In this document: positions 11,612 through 24,150 of the stretch, in pieces | Layout of the letters: each line of letters starts with the position of its first letter | Position numbering within the stretch: the first letter of the stretch is position 1 | Assembly (NCBI GenBank): GCA_002914805.1 | Contig: JXTB01000047.1 | Coordinates: 1,275,299 to 1,339,298 of the forward strand | From: Parasponia andersonii | Lineage: Eukaryota; Streptophyta; Magnoliopsida; Rosales; Cannabaceae | Length of the DNA: 64,000 bases | Reading direction: 5' to 3' | Notes under the pieces: generated by a model | What the model was told of the DNA's origin: nothing | What the model saw: the letters and a program-made list of their open reading frames with translations, nothing else | Databases searched by the model: none | Position numbers and translations under genes: made by a program

Positions 11612-14600
11612 ACATTTTATGAGTATCTATGCTATAGGTACCAAAGAAAAGAAATCTCTGATTTGATTAATGGGTTAGCTGGAATTGAAGTGGGGATGAT
11701 GCGAGGCACGGGTAATGGAATACTGCCATTAAAATTTCTTCTGCATATGTTTTATTATGAGACAAATGATTTCAATTATGTAATCTTGATGTTGTTTGAA
11801 AACGTACTTATAACTTGACATTTTATTTTTTAATGCATGCTTTAATCAAATTGAACTTGAAAATGTATTTCAATTTAATAGAAGTTAAACAAACGTTTTT
11901 TTAGATATAAAAGAGAAAATATTTTGATTTAAATAAATGCAAAACATAAGGGATTCTGTCAAAAAGATCTAAACTGTCTAAGAAGAACTTGGGACTTAAG
12001 TGGTCCGTATGTAACCCCCCTCCTCATCTGGGAGCCCTTTATAGTTGCGCATTAATTAAATCACCTTAATAAAAAGTTTATATTCAAATTTAAATAAAGG
12101 GAACTTAACCATTGAGAAGCATTTACTTGTTTTCAAAACTTAAGTAAATCATTAGTTATGAATATAAATCTCTTAAGAAGAAATAAAAGCAAAAAAAAAA
12201 AAAAATTTGTCATGAATTTTCAGCATCTAAATTTTTTTTTTAAGTTAAGAAAGTAAGTAGTTAACGGTCAAAAAAAGTCTAGTCGTTACACAAGCAGACC
12301 TCTTAAATCCCAAACTCTTCTTAGACAGGTTTAAGTCTTTTTGACAAAGTTAATTTCGTCTTACATTTATTCAAATCAAAATATTAGATGCAAAAAACTA
12401 TTTATTTAAGAATGTTTAATTATTGAAAATATGCTTCAAAATAGTATATGATATTCTATAACGGAATATTTAAATAAAATTGGTCTTATTGTATATAGAG
12501 AAATGATTACTTAATCTTAGAGGTAATATTAATCTTAAAATTAAGATTTCATATTTAAATATATCGTCTCGATATTAACTTAAGGAAACATAATACCTAA
12601 TCTTACATATTTAAGTAAACTATCTGGTTTAAAGTGAATAAAACATATTTGGAATTTATTGTGTAGGTATCCCAAAGCCCGTGCCTTACATCTATCTTCA
12701 CCTTAATTCTGGTTAACCCATCATTCAAAATAATGGTTGCTTACTTGTGATACCTACAACATAGATATCTACACTACATGAGCTTTCGCTCAGTAAGTAC
12801 AATTTAACTCGTAAAATATTTTATACGAATAGCATTTTATGAAAGTTAAATTTTTTTTTTTATATTTTTATGTTATCTTTCAACTTATATCTTATGAAGT
12901 AATCTTTTATCTTTTTTATGGGCCCTTGTGTACATACCGAGTGTGCACTTACCGAGAGAAACAACCCTACTGAAGCACCAATGGTCATAAACTTAACATT
13001 TTTTTCCTTGGGAATCCTCAAATAGTGGAGGTCGGTCTTATCTTCTCTTAGGAATCCTTATCAAGCGGAGGTTGGTACGACACCTTTATATTCTTATCTT
13101 TTACTTAGTCTCCTCTTTAACATAAACAGTTGTATCATATTTCAAACCAAATCCTATATTTCATATTCTTCATACTCTTATTAATTGAAGTATATTTAGA
13201 AAGTTATGAGCAATATTATAAAATAATTTTACCTCAACTTATTATCATAGGAGGTATATGTTTTCATAGGCACAAATACAAGCCAGACAAATATATCTTG
13301 CATAGGCAAAATATCACATTTAATCATCTTAAATACTTTTATCTCAAACGAAATATACTATTAAAACTATCCATGTTATAGGTGAGATTGTACTTACCTT
13401 TAGTCTGTAGAAAACGTTCTTCGTGCTTGCAGTGAAATACCACACACTTAAACTAGTTGCAACTACGTGCCTCTTCTTTATCCTTTTTATTTATTATTCA
13501 TGCATCAATATTTATTTTATATGTCAACATATGCTATCATTGATCATGTGAAACCTATTTTACGTGTTTGAAAACATCCACAACATAAATCCTAAAATAA
13601 TATTTCACATTAAAATTGTAGAATTTTGGTACGTAATGTATACTTAAAGAATTACACATTATAGTACATAATTCTATTCTTTCTAAAAATTTATATGAAT
13701 CCATTTGAAATAAAAACAAATCGAAAGATTAAGGTTAGAATTTAGAAACAATACCTATCACCATTTTCTTTTCTAATTTGGAATTTATAACAAAATTGTT
13801 AAAACTGCGACTAAACTAAAATCATTGAATTTTTGGAAATATTTTATAAATCAAACAAACTCAAAATCTTAAAAGCACAATCACTAATATATTATAATTT
13901 ATGTACAATATATGAAAATTCTAAAATAGATCATTTTATAGTACTTTAATCACCTGTAATTATACCTTAGAATTTATTTCAACATTTTGAAATATTAAAG
14001 CAATGTGTATTCCAAAAATTATAATAAATTTTATAGACATCTAAAAATTATGAAACTTTTCAAAAATGATATTGACATAAATATGAACTTGTATTTTAAA
14101 TTTTAACTAAAAATAAAAATGTTTGTGTTTAGAAATCATAAAACCAATTATATAAAATCTATTTTACAGTTTTTCTTAACTAATGACTAACTTGTGTTAA
14201 ATAATTTTTATAAAATTACAAGAGTAGGGTATAAAAGTAAAATTTTGTGAAATTTAAGTACATATATATAAATACTTCTCATAAAAATTTCAAACCTTAA
14301 TAAGGTTTCTAACTCTATTTATCATAAATTGAATTTCAACCTAAGTATAATAAAATATACAAATCTTGAAAGACTAAGAGTTCTAAGAATTATCTTTTTT
14401 TCTTCTCTTAAAACTTGAAGAACTCTGAAGGAAACTCTTGAAATAAAAATGGATAAATAGAAACTTTGAATGAAAGATGGAAGAAAATAATTGAACGAAC
14501 TTGATTGTGTTTAGAAAAGAGTGCGCTATTTATAGGCTAATTATATACATAAAATATAATTAAAATTTAATTTTAAAAAAATTAATAATAATCACTATTT

Positions 14601-15518
14601 ACCTAACTTTTTTTTTTAATTCGTTATCTTTTTATCATGTAATTAAATTAATTTTATTAACTTAACCATACGTCATCTACGTAAAAAAAATAATGCATTA
14701 TCTTATCATATTTACATTTAATATCCATAAAATCTACATAATAGATATACCATTCAAATAATTAATGTATAATTACATAACTTACCTAATTTTTGTTTTG
14801 TTTTCTAATGTAATTTCTTTTATTTTAATGGTGATAATATATAAATAAAATATAATAATGGTCTTTTACATCATTTTCCATTCTTATAAGTGAATTGATG
14901 AATGTATATGCATATTATTAAAATTTGTTAATAGCTACACCATTAATTCCTCTTTTACTATATATATATATATATGTATATATTATACTTGTGACTATTT
15001 AACTTATTACTTGGGCTTGAAATACCAATTTGGATTCTCTTATTACCTATTAGGCAAAGATAAATGATATTAGGCTAAAAAATTAAAACCTAATAATAAT
15101 TACAAATAAGATTACTAACAACTTCAAATTTGAACTTTTCTATTACCTATTGGGCCAAAATAAATAATTATTGAACTCAAATAATTTAGTAGCCAATAGT
15201 AAATATAATTAACTAACCCTACTTCTTATTAACAACAAGAGCCATATATGTTGTAAAATAATTTATATTTGAAATTAGGTACATAGTTCAACTTGGCTTT
15301 CTTGTATGTATCTCACTGCAATATATTTACAAAGTTCATTAGTGTATAACTACTTAATTTCTATGATCAAAGAAATTAAATATACATAATAAAATTTTAG
15401 ACAAGAAAATGAATCATGATAAATTTATTCTTTAAGAAAATATACTAAAATTAAAGATCATGATAATTAATAATTATTAAACTAATTTTATAAATCTAGG
15501 GTTTTTTTGGGGTTATAC

Positions 15519-15931
15519 TATTAATTTCTGAAAATTTCAATTAGTGCATATTTTGATTCTTAAAAAAAATTACCAAATTTACTATATTTTTACCATTTAA
15601 ATCAATATGCTCTTCTCCTCCTTTTGATATCATCGAAAAAACTAGTTATTCAAATTAAAATAGTCATCCATAATCCAAATTGAAATAGTTATCCATAATC
15701 CAAACCATAAGCTAATAAACTAGAGTCATGCAAACCAAAGTAAAATTGCATCATCCTCATCATTTCCATAAAAACAGATAGATTTACAAAGATATAAAGC
15801 ACGATAAACTATCATAAGGGGTGATCAAAATAAGATTGCATCATCCTTGGTAGGTCCACGGTTTTGACTTGTATTGGCAAACAAATTGGAAAAAATAATA
15901 AACTCAAATTATTATGAGAAAACTAACAAGT
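15519..15931. other. Spacer between solo LTR and copia element
   Basis: AT-rich, with no gene seen. A degenerate 23-bp tandem repeat (ATAGTCATCCATAATCCAAA, then ATAGTTATCCATAATCCAAA) lies at about 15660-15706, and GATTGCATCATCC occurs twice nearby. Origin unknown. Confidence 0.4.
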
Positions 15932-16735
15932 TGTTACAATATGTCTGCTGATGTTGTAAAACACTTGTTGCAACAGATTTCCAAGATCACTCATAACAGA
16001 TTTGTACTGGCCAAAAATTTAGTTTTGGAAACTTTTTATTCTTACATCCTTTGGTCTAATTTTCCTTATTTAACATTTCTAGAAGGATTATAGGGATTAT
16101 TGCTGATGGATTTTCATCACCAAGCTAGACCTAATTGATTGAGATATTTTATCTCATTTTTCCTTTGATTAAGTTTCTATTTTTTGCTTGATTCTTGTTT
16201 TTTATTATCTCAAATATTGGATAGTGATTATTGATAGGTGTATTAGCAGAATCATAGTGATATTTCGTTCATTATGGTGCAAATTATATTCTTATTAAAT
16301 TAATATAATTAATTTATGAGCTATTAGGATATTCTGATGAAATCTGTTGCAACAAATTTCACTGTTTATGAAAAGTTTTCTTATTTGATTTTGATTGACT
16401 CAAATTAATTATGAAAACAATCTTTGTCTTTAAGGAAAGTTTTTGCAGGTAAATAAGAGTGATTTCAGCTGATTAAGAAGAGCCAACATCATAGAAAACT
16501 TCTCCCAATACACTTGGATACTTTTCAGGGAAAATTCATGAAAGTCATCGCAATAGATTTCTGACTGTCCAAATAAGGAATGAGAACAGAATTTGTAGCA
16601 AATAATTTCTTTCTTACTTTCAGCCTATTCACACTAAGAGAGCACAATCTTAGGGCTACAATTTAATCTATAAAAGGTCACCAAGTCGAAGGGATTTGTA
16701 TGCACTTCATTTCGAGAGAAAATACTCTTTGAGAG
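15932..16735 (+). mobile_element. SIRE-like copia 5' LTR, first part
   Basis: This is the upstream portion of the LTR belonging to the copia element whose primer site is at 30088. The start at TGTTACAATATGTC is a best guess (TG terminus). Family A element 16736-29575 interrupts it, with GAGAG at 16731-16735 duplicated at 29576-29580. The motif TTGCAACARATTT recurs within the LTR (for example at about 15965 and 16346). Confidence 0.55.
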
Positions 16736-18807
16736 TGTAACGACTCGACTTTTTCTGACCGTTAACTACTTACCTTCTTAGCTTAAAAAAAAATTTAGAT
16801 ACTGAAAAATTCATGAAATTTTTTTTTTTTTGGTTTTTTTTCTTTTTAAGAGATTTATATTCACAACAAACGATTTATTTAAATTTTGAAAACAAGTAAA
16901 TGCTTCCCAATGGTTAAATCCCCTTTATTTAAATTTGATTCTAAACTTTTTATTAAGGTGAATTAAATAGTGCGCAACCATAAAGGGCTCCCAGGTAAGG
17001 AAGGGGGTCACATACAGATTACTTAAGCCCCAAGCTCTCCTTAGACAGTTTAGGTCTTTTTGACAAAACCCCTTATGTTTTGTATTTATTTAAATCAAAA
17101 CATTTTCTCTTTTATATCTTAAAAAAAACGTCTGTTTAACTTCTATTAAATCGAAATACATTTTCAAGTTTAATTTGATTAAATCATGCATTACGAAATA
17201 AAATCCAAAGTTATAAGTATGTTTTCAAACAACATCAAGCTTACATAATTGAAATCATTTGTCTCATAATAAAAAATATGCAGAAGAATTTTTAATGACG
17301 GTATTCCATTGCTCGTGCCTCACATCATCCCTGCCTCAATTCTAGCTAACCCATCAATCAAATCAGAGGTTTCTTTCCTTTGGTACTTATAGCATAGATA
17401 CTCATAAAATGTGAGCTTTCTCTCAGTAAGTACAATGAAATTCTCACAAAACATTTTACTTATGAATAAACAATTCTCTTTTTTTTTTTTGAAAGTTCAG
17501 TTATGCTATTTTATGAAATCATTACTTTACGCTTTATTATAAGATATTGTATCATGATTTTAACTCATTAAGATATTGTATCATGATTTTAACTCATTCT
17601 TGATTATAAAGTCTTTTATCTTTCTTACGGACCCTGGTGTACGTACCAAGTGTGCACTACAAAATGGGGAATCAGAGGAGCTACCCAACTGAAAATACTC
17701 ACGGTCATAATCTTAACATACTTTTCCTCGGGAATCCTCGCTTTGGGGAGGTCGGTCTTATCTTCCCTCGGATATCCTCATCTAGTGGAAGTTGGTACGA
17801 CACCTTTAAATTCTTTATCTTATTTAGTCTTTTTTTTTTTTTTTATAATATGAGTGGGTACGCTTCAATGAACTCAAACTTATATTCAACTATCGTAGCA
17901 TTTCCTTTATTAAAGTATGTTGAAGTATGATAACATTGTAAAGTAAGCATACATTATTTTTTTTTATAGCATAGGAAAAGTATCTTTATACGCATATATT
18001 ATACATAGGTCATACAATAATAATATAAAGGTAAGTTAATACATGAAATTAATTCAAACATATCATACTGTAAACATGAAACATTTTCAACCATCCATGC
18101 CATAGGTGAAATTGTACTTACCTCGTAGTATGATTGTCCTAGTTCCACTCGTTAATTATGTACGTCTAGATTGAAGTTTACCCTGACGTATATATACTCA
18201 ATTTGTTAGAGAAAATTTAAACTGGCCTTATACTTTTTTATTATTATTATTATTATTATTTTTTTTTTTTAATTATTATATATATATATACATTTTTTTT
18301 TTACTTACTTAGTGGGCTTAAAATATTTAAGACTCTGTCTTGATCCAGCATAAAACTTCATATTTGAGAAACAATGTCACACTATATTCATTGACTAATT
18401 TATACTTTCACTTAGATGGATGAGATTTGATTCTCCTTAACCTTGATCATAGTGATCTTTTTAATCTATCAATAATTTGGTTGTTGATTTGATTAACATC
18501 ATCCTAAATTAATTAAGTTTCCTTAATTCTATTTCTTTTCATCAAATACCTTGAATTATTCTTGATTAATTTCTTTATTCATAATTAAGGGTCATAATAT
18601 AATAATTGAGTCAGCCATACTAAAGGATATACCAATTTAATATCTAAAATCATACTTGGACTAAATATTATTTGGTATTGATCATGCTGTTTAGGTATAT
18701 CACTAAACTTAGGCAAAATACAATTAGAGGCATACCTTACTTATTTCCTATAATTGATTTTATGTCTTAAATTTAAGTAAATCTTTTCTTATCCCAATTA
18801 GAGTTCT

Positions 18808-18850
<43 letters not shown>

Positions 18851-20562
18851 TCTTATATCAAATTTCTAACCCAATATTTCAAGTTTTATAATTTACATTT
18901 TTACCCAAAATCTTAAGATTTCTAACATTTATGCCCTCTAATAATAATTATTGAGTTATATCTTATTATTCTTTTTTTTTATTAAAGATTCTTCCTTTAT
19001 TTACTTTTCAATTTAAAATAGTCTTAAAATTGCCTAAAATTATTTTTTTTACATATTTGACCCATGTTTCGTCAAAATTACACTTTTGACCCAAATACTC
19101 AAAAAAAATTTGCAATTTAGTCCTTCCAACTTTTGAGCAAACATCTTTAATTTTTTTTTTTGGAAAGCATTTCTAATGGGTAAAAATCTGTTCTTAAGGA
19201 TCTAAGTCTAAATTATTAAGTTTGATTCACTTTCATGCATATTTTATTTAGGGTCTTACACTAAAAAAAAATCTTCCACTTTTTGTGTTTTGTCATTTTG
19301 ATTTTACTATTATTATTATTATAAAGTATTCATATTTAGAAGCTTAAGAAATCAACAAAATAAGTCTCAATATAATATAAATTATATAACTTCTAAAGTA
19401 GGTCAAATATGTTATTACCTATTTATTCTTTTATATAATCTATATAACAAGCAAGGTGAGGGAATAAATACCTTCCAAGTTTGGATCTTCTTTCTTACGT
19501 CTCTACTACAAAATTAAGTATTCTCTTCTCTTGATTATAATTCTAAATTTCTAGAGTCGATGGGTAAAATATTGTATCTCTTGTGAATTTGGAAGAAAGT
19601 GAGGTAGAAAGAGTTTTTTTTTTTTTAGAAGGAATAATTAGAAATATGAAGATAATGTTGGCTAAGTAATTTGAAAGGTTAAGCATAGATTTGAATTGCC
19701 AAATGAATGATCTATATATAGGCCATCCATGAAAGGTATCCAATAATACATACTTTTACATTCTATGAAATAATCCAAGCATCATTATTATCAATTTGTC
19801 AAAATATCTTCTTTTCCTACTCCATTACCTTACCTTTTACTTTTTGTTTTACTCATCCACTACCTTTGTCTCTAATCTTTCTTCTTTTTCAATTATTTGA
19901 AATCCAATACCACTAGCTCTCAAAGAAAGTCTCCACTATATTAATCTTTTTTATAGCTTTTGTATTATTTTGGAGACAAAAGTTACTAATTAGTTTTGTC
20001 TATGTCTTCCACTTTGAATTATGGGCACTAATTTCCAAAGAACATTTCCATTATGATTTTCTTTTTTCCCTACTTTTTGAATTACCCGTTAACTTTATCC
20101 CTTTCCTTTTCTATTCGACTCATTTAAAGTTATTACCTTCCTAAGGTAAAACTTTACTATTTTTCATCTTTTTCTATAACTTATTTTCTACCTTTAGATT
20201 GATATACTTAAATCCTAGCCATTCAAAATATGGCATGGTACTATTTTTGTGCAACCATTAGCTTTAGATTATAAAATGTAACAATTTTAATGTGACATAA
20301 ACATGTCACATTTTTAATTAGATTATATTGATGTACATAATATAATTATTGTAAAATCAATTTATTATTAAGGAAAACTAACTTAAAAATTCTAATTTAA
20401 AATGAGGATTGACTATGGTTTTCTCACGTAATAACATTTAACATTAAAATAATACTACGTACATAATTTTAAGTATTTGTGAATGCAAACTTAATAAAAT
20501 TCGTACTAAGTATATAATAATTCTACTAATATTACAAGTCTAAAAATTTCTAGGCAGTGACA
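16736..20562 (-). repeat. 3' LTR of element A (3.83 kb)
   Basis: In plus orientation it runs from TGTAACGACTCG to TAGGCAGTGACA, so the sense LTR is TG...CA. It includes an (AT)n run at about 18810-18846. It is longer than the 5' LTR because that copy has lost at least two internal blocks. Open frames inside (such as 17637-17930) lie in the GC-richer hairpin block and have no protein-like features. Confidence 0.9.
18810..18846. repeat. (AT)n microsatellite in the LTR
   Basis: About 18 AT dinucleotides in the 3' LTR of element A. In the 5' LTR the corresponding place holds an N at 27915 and lacks the surrounding ~110 bases. A short (AT)n also sits at the same place in the solo LTR, near 10268. 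Confidence 0.9.
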
Positions 20563-20575
20563 ATCTCCCCTATTT
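20563..20575 (-). other. Polypurine tract of element A
   Basis: The minus strand reads AAATAGGGGAGAT immediately before the LTR start TGTCACTGCC. This is the plus-strand DNA primer site expected just upstream of a 3' LTR. The equivalent tracts of family B are at 32840-32851 and 43383-43394. Confidence 0.8.
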
Positions 20576-20636
20576 ATAAAATTTTCGTCCTCGAAAATTA
20601 GAATAATTCTGGGTACTTTTCCTTCATCTCTTCTTC

Positions 20637-22247
20637 TCATTCCCAAGTAGCCTCTTCCATCTTGTGGTTTCGCCACAATACCTTAACTAAAGGTATGGTC
20701 TTGCTTCTAAGAGTCTTTTCTTCATGAGCCAAAATCTTTACTGGTTTCTCCTCATATGTCAAGTCTTCGTGAACTTCAATAGGTTCATGCTTCAATACAT
20801 GTGACGGGTCTGAGATGTATTTCTTCAGCATGGATACATAGAACACGTTATACACTGATGCTAGTTTAGGCGGTAAAGGCAACTTATAGGCTAATTTGCC
20901 AATACGTTCTAAAATTTCGAATGGTCTAATGTATCTTGGACTCAATTTTCCTCTTTTTCCGAACCGTATTACTCCATTTATTGGTGCTATTTTGAGAAAA
21001 ACTGTGTCTCCCACTTGGAATTCTAACGGAGTTCTCCGCTTGCCTGCATAGCTTTTTTGTCTACTCTGAGCAGTTTCCATCCTTTTTCTAATTTTTTGTA
21101 TAGTTTCAGTGGTTTCCTTTATGAAATCAGTGGTTTCTAAATGTTTTTCCCCTAGTTCAAACCAATGGATTGGGGATCTATATCTTCTTCCATAAAGTGC
21201 TTCATAAGGTGCTGCCTTGATCGAGGCCTGGTAGCTGTTATTGTAGGAGAACTCTATCAATGGAAGCTTTTTATTCCATGCTCCTTTAAAGTCCATGACG
21301 CATGCCCTAAGCATATCCTCTAAAGTTTGGATGGTTCGCTCTGACTGCCCATCAGTTTGAGGATGGAAAGCCATGCTAAAATTTAGCTTTGTACCTAAGG
21401 CTTGTTGGACTTTTCTCCAAAAAGTGGAGGTAAATCGACTGTCGCGATCAGAAATGATATTTCGTGGTATTCCATGTAGTCTGACTATCTCAGCCACATA
21501 TAATTTAGCTAACTTTTCCAATGAGTAAGTGATTTTCATTGGTAGAAAATAAGCTGATTTAGTAAGTTGATCCACAATCACCCATATTGCATCGTATCCT
21601 TCTGGCATTCTTGGTAATCCAACTACAAAATTCATAGCAATTTTTTCCCATTTCTACTTTGGAATTTCAATTGGTTGTAATTCTCTAGCAGGCTGCTTAT
21701 TTTCAGCTTTGACTTTTTGACATGTCAAGCACCTTTGTACGTACTTTGCAATATCAATTTTCATTCTATTCCACCAAAAGTGTTCCTTTAAATCCTTATA
21801 CATCTTTGTCGCACCTGGATGGACAGAATAAGGGATCTTATGTTCCTCAGAAAGGATCTGATTCTTTATTTTGGGATCATTAGGTATGCATAATCTACCA
21901 TTTAGTTTGAGAATTCTATCAGTAGAGAGACTAAACTCGGTCGAATTTCCTTTTGTAATGTCTTCTTTAATTCGTGCTAAGACAAAATCGAGCTCTTGGG
22001 TTTCCTTCATATTCTGGAAAATATTTGGTTTAAGAGTTAACATAGATAATTTACCTATTATTAACTCTAAACTGACACTATTTATATCCTCTTGTAAGGG
22101 CTTAGGTAAAGCTTTTATTGACATTAGAGTTGAAGTTGTTTTTCTGCTTAGTATATCTGCAACCCTATTTGCCTTACCCGGATGGTACAAGATTTCACAA
22201 TCATAATCCGTCACTAACTCAAGCCATCTACGTTGCCTCATGTTCAA
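20637..22247 (-). pseudogene. Integrase with chromodomain-like C-terminus (element A)
   Basis: The pol C-terminus: it would insert element cDNA into the genome. First segment (22247-21654): ...[18 protein letters not shown] and CLTCQKVK, the HHCC zinc-binding domain, intact. A stop (TAG where related copy B has TGG) follows LQPIEIPK. Second segment (21635-20637): the DDE core. The first catalytic aspartate is asparagine here (MNFVVGLP, codon at 21630-21632; copy B reads MDFVVG). The second (SDRDSRF) and the glutamate (GQSERTIQ), 35 residues apart, remain. The tail has FEILERIGKLAYKLPLPP and a chromodomain-like VKVLWRNHKMEEATWE, then TGA. Two lesions at key positions argue it is dead. Confidence 0.9.
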
Positions 22248-22259
22248 CTCTTTCTGAGT

Positions 22260-23500
22260 GAATATGTACTTCAGGCTTTTATGATCGGTGTAGATTCGAC
22301 ATTAAGCCCCATATAAGTAGTGTTGCCAAAGTTTGAGAGCGAATGCTACAGCAGCAAGTTCTAGAACATGAGTTGGATAGTTTTTCTCGTGCTCCTTTAA
22401 TTGTCGAGAACCATATGCTACAACCTTTCTATTTTGCATTAGTATTGCTCCTAGTCCCAGCTTCAATGCATCACTATAAATGTTGAACTGTCCTTCGTTT
22501 GATGGGATGGTAAGTATAGGTGCACTGGTAAGCCTATTCTTCAACTCTTGAAAGCTTTCTTCACACTTCTCCATCCATTCGTATTTCTTTCCTTTTTTTG
22601 TAAGGGCCATGAGGGAAGTAGCAAGCTTTGAAAATCCTTCTACCAATCTTCAGTAATAGCCAACTAATCCCAAAAAACTCCTCACTTCAGTCACGGTTTT
22701 GGGTGCTGGCCAATTGTTCACTGCCTCTATCTTGGAAGGATCTATGGCAACTCCTTCCTTTGCAACCACATGTCCTAAGAAATGGACTCGGTCTAGCCAG
22801 AATTCGCACTTAGAGAATTTGGCATAGAGGCGGTGTTCCCTTAACTTTTGTAATACGAGTTTGAGGTGTTGTTTGTGTTCCTCATGAGACCTTGAGTAAA
22901 TCAAGATATCATCGATAAAGACTATGACAAATTTGTCCAAGTATTCCTTGAATACTCTATTCATCAGGTCTATAAATGCTGCAAGAGCATTGGTTCCCAA
23001 AAGACATCACTAAGAACTCATAATGCCCATATCGCGTTCGAAAAGCAGACTTCGGAATATCACTCTCTTTAGTTCTCAGTTGATGATAGCCCGATCGCAA
23101 ATCGATCTTTGAGAAAACTGTAGCTCCTTTTAATTGATTGAACAGGTCCTCTATCCTTGGCAAGGGATATTTATTCTTTCTGGTCACCTTATTCAATTCT
23201 CTATAGTCGATGCACATTCTGAATGTTCCATCTTTCTTCTTCACAAATAGCACAGGTGCACCCCATGGTGAGTGAATTGGTCGGATAAAACCTTTATCTA
23301 ACAACTCTTGTAGATGAGTTTGTAACTTTTTAAGCTCAGCAGGTGCTTTCCTATAAGGTGCTTTGGAAATTGGGGCAATACCAGGCAGTAATTCGATCTC
23401 AAAGGAAACTTTTCGCTCTGGCAGTAGTCCTGGCAAATCATCGGGAAACACATCAATGTACTCCTTGACGATGATTACATCTTCTGGCCTCTTCTTTTCT
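22260..23500 (-). pseudogene. Reverse transcriptase and RNase H (element A)
   Basis: Converts element RNA to DNA. In sense order: [19 protein letters not shown], then [40 protein letters not shown] and [10 protein letters not shown]. Then come the active-site block [13 protein letters not shown] (about 22893-22930), FLGHVV, and [10 protein letters not shown]. RNase H follows with [18 protein letters not shown] and [12 protein letters not shown] 2-base deletion near 22998 shifts the frame in the VMSFG region. A TGA interrupts after LVGYY (22647-22649), and a TAA replaces the CAA seen in copy B after the HYLYGA block. The FIDD catalytic pair is intact. Confidence 0.9.
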
Positions 23501-24150
23501 TCTTTACTCTTATCTAGAATATTAGCTAGATATCCTAGACACCCGTTACTCAACATTCTCCTTGCTTGCATTGCTGAGATCATCACTCGAGGTTGCTTCT
23601 TAGTATCTCCATTATAAGTAAACTTTTCTTCTCCTAGAAGTTTGAACGTGATTCTTCGACTTTGACATTTAATGTTAGCATTATACCTTCCTAAGAAGTC
23701 CATTCCTAGAATGACATCATATTCAATCATTCCTAGGATGACTAGGTCAGCATACAGCTCCCTAGTAGCTATAATAATTGGAACATGTCTTATCAAATAA
23801 TTCGTTGTCAAAGTTTCACCTGAAGGTAGAGCTACATTTAAAGTTCTAGTCATTCTATCACTATTCTGAGCCATTCTTTTGGCAAACACATATGACACAA
23901 AACAATGCGTAGCACCAGAATCAAACAAGACATATGCATTTTGGGTGGCAACAGACAGCTGACTTGTGACCACATTAGAGGTTCCCACATCTGCATTCTC
24001 CCTCGTAAAGGCGTAGACTTGGGCAGTAGTTTCTGGAGGTGCTTCCAATCTTCCTTGACCAATCTGGGGTCCTTCAAGTTTGATCTGCATATTATTGTGA
24101 ATTTGAGGTCCTTGCGGCTTAGACGTGGTGGGCAGGTTAGCTTGATTATG
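23501..24150 (-). pseudogene. Retroviral-type aspartic protease (element A)
   Basis: Processes the Gag-Pol polyprotein. The active-site motif [13 protein letters not shown] lies at about 23893-23932 with D-S-G intact. It is followed by [33 protein letters not shown], the second conserved hydrophobic block of the pepsin-like dimer fold. The frame is open from 24090 into the reverse transcriptase at 22957, so this is the best-preserved part of the element. It is fused to RT in one frame, as usual for this group. Confidence 0.85.

Larger units (their letters stand above)
8524..12290 (+). mobile_element. Solo LTR of gypsy family A (3.77 kb)
   Basis: It begins TGTCACCCCAAGAAATC, ends AGTCGTTACA, and is flanked by CAAGT (8519-8523) and CAAGC (12291-12295), a 5-bp duplication with one later change. 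It is the inverted counterpart of the LTRs of element A at 16736-20562 and 26443-29575. It sits inside the family B solo LTR, so it inserted later. No internal region is present. Confidence 0.85.
8269..15518 (-). mobile_element. Solo LTR of gypsy family B, interrupted
   Basis: The two outer parts are 8269-8523 and 12291-15518. Together (about 3.48 kb) they match the family B LTRs at 32852-35844 and 43395-56050, read in reverse. The LTR 3' end is at 8269 (TGTAACAACCCGAC) and the 5' end near 15518 (CTAGGGTTTTTTTGGGG, the complement of the CCC-rich start). No primer site lies left of 8269 and no polypurine tract lies right of 15518, so the internal region was lost, presumably by LTR-LTR recombination. 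A possible target duplication is TATT on both sides, but the right terminus is eroded. A minus-strand TATA-type motif lies at 14526-14535. Confidence 0.75.

Noticed and set aside
13130-13381. 83-codon frame in a family B LTR
   Set aside because: It lies wholly inside the solo LTR, is AT-driven and has no recognisable motif.
17637-17930. 97-codon frame, repeated at 27315-27620
   Set aside because: It covers the GC-richer twin hairpin block of the family A LTR. The protein has no domain, ends in a poly-F tract from poly-T, and varies with indels, so it is read as LTR sequence, not a gene.
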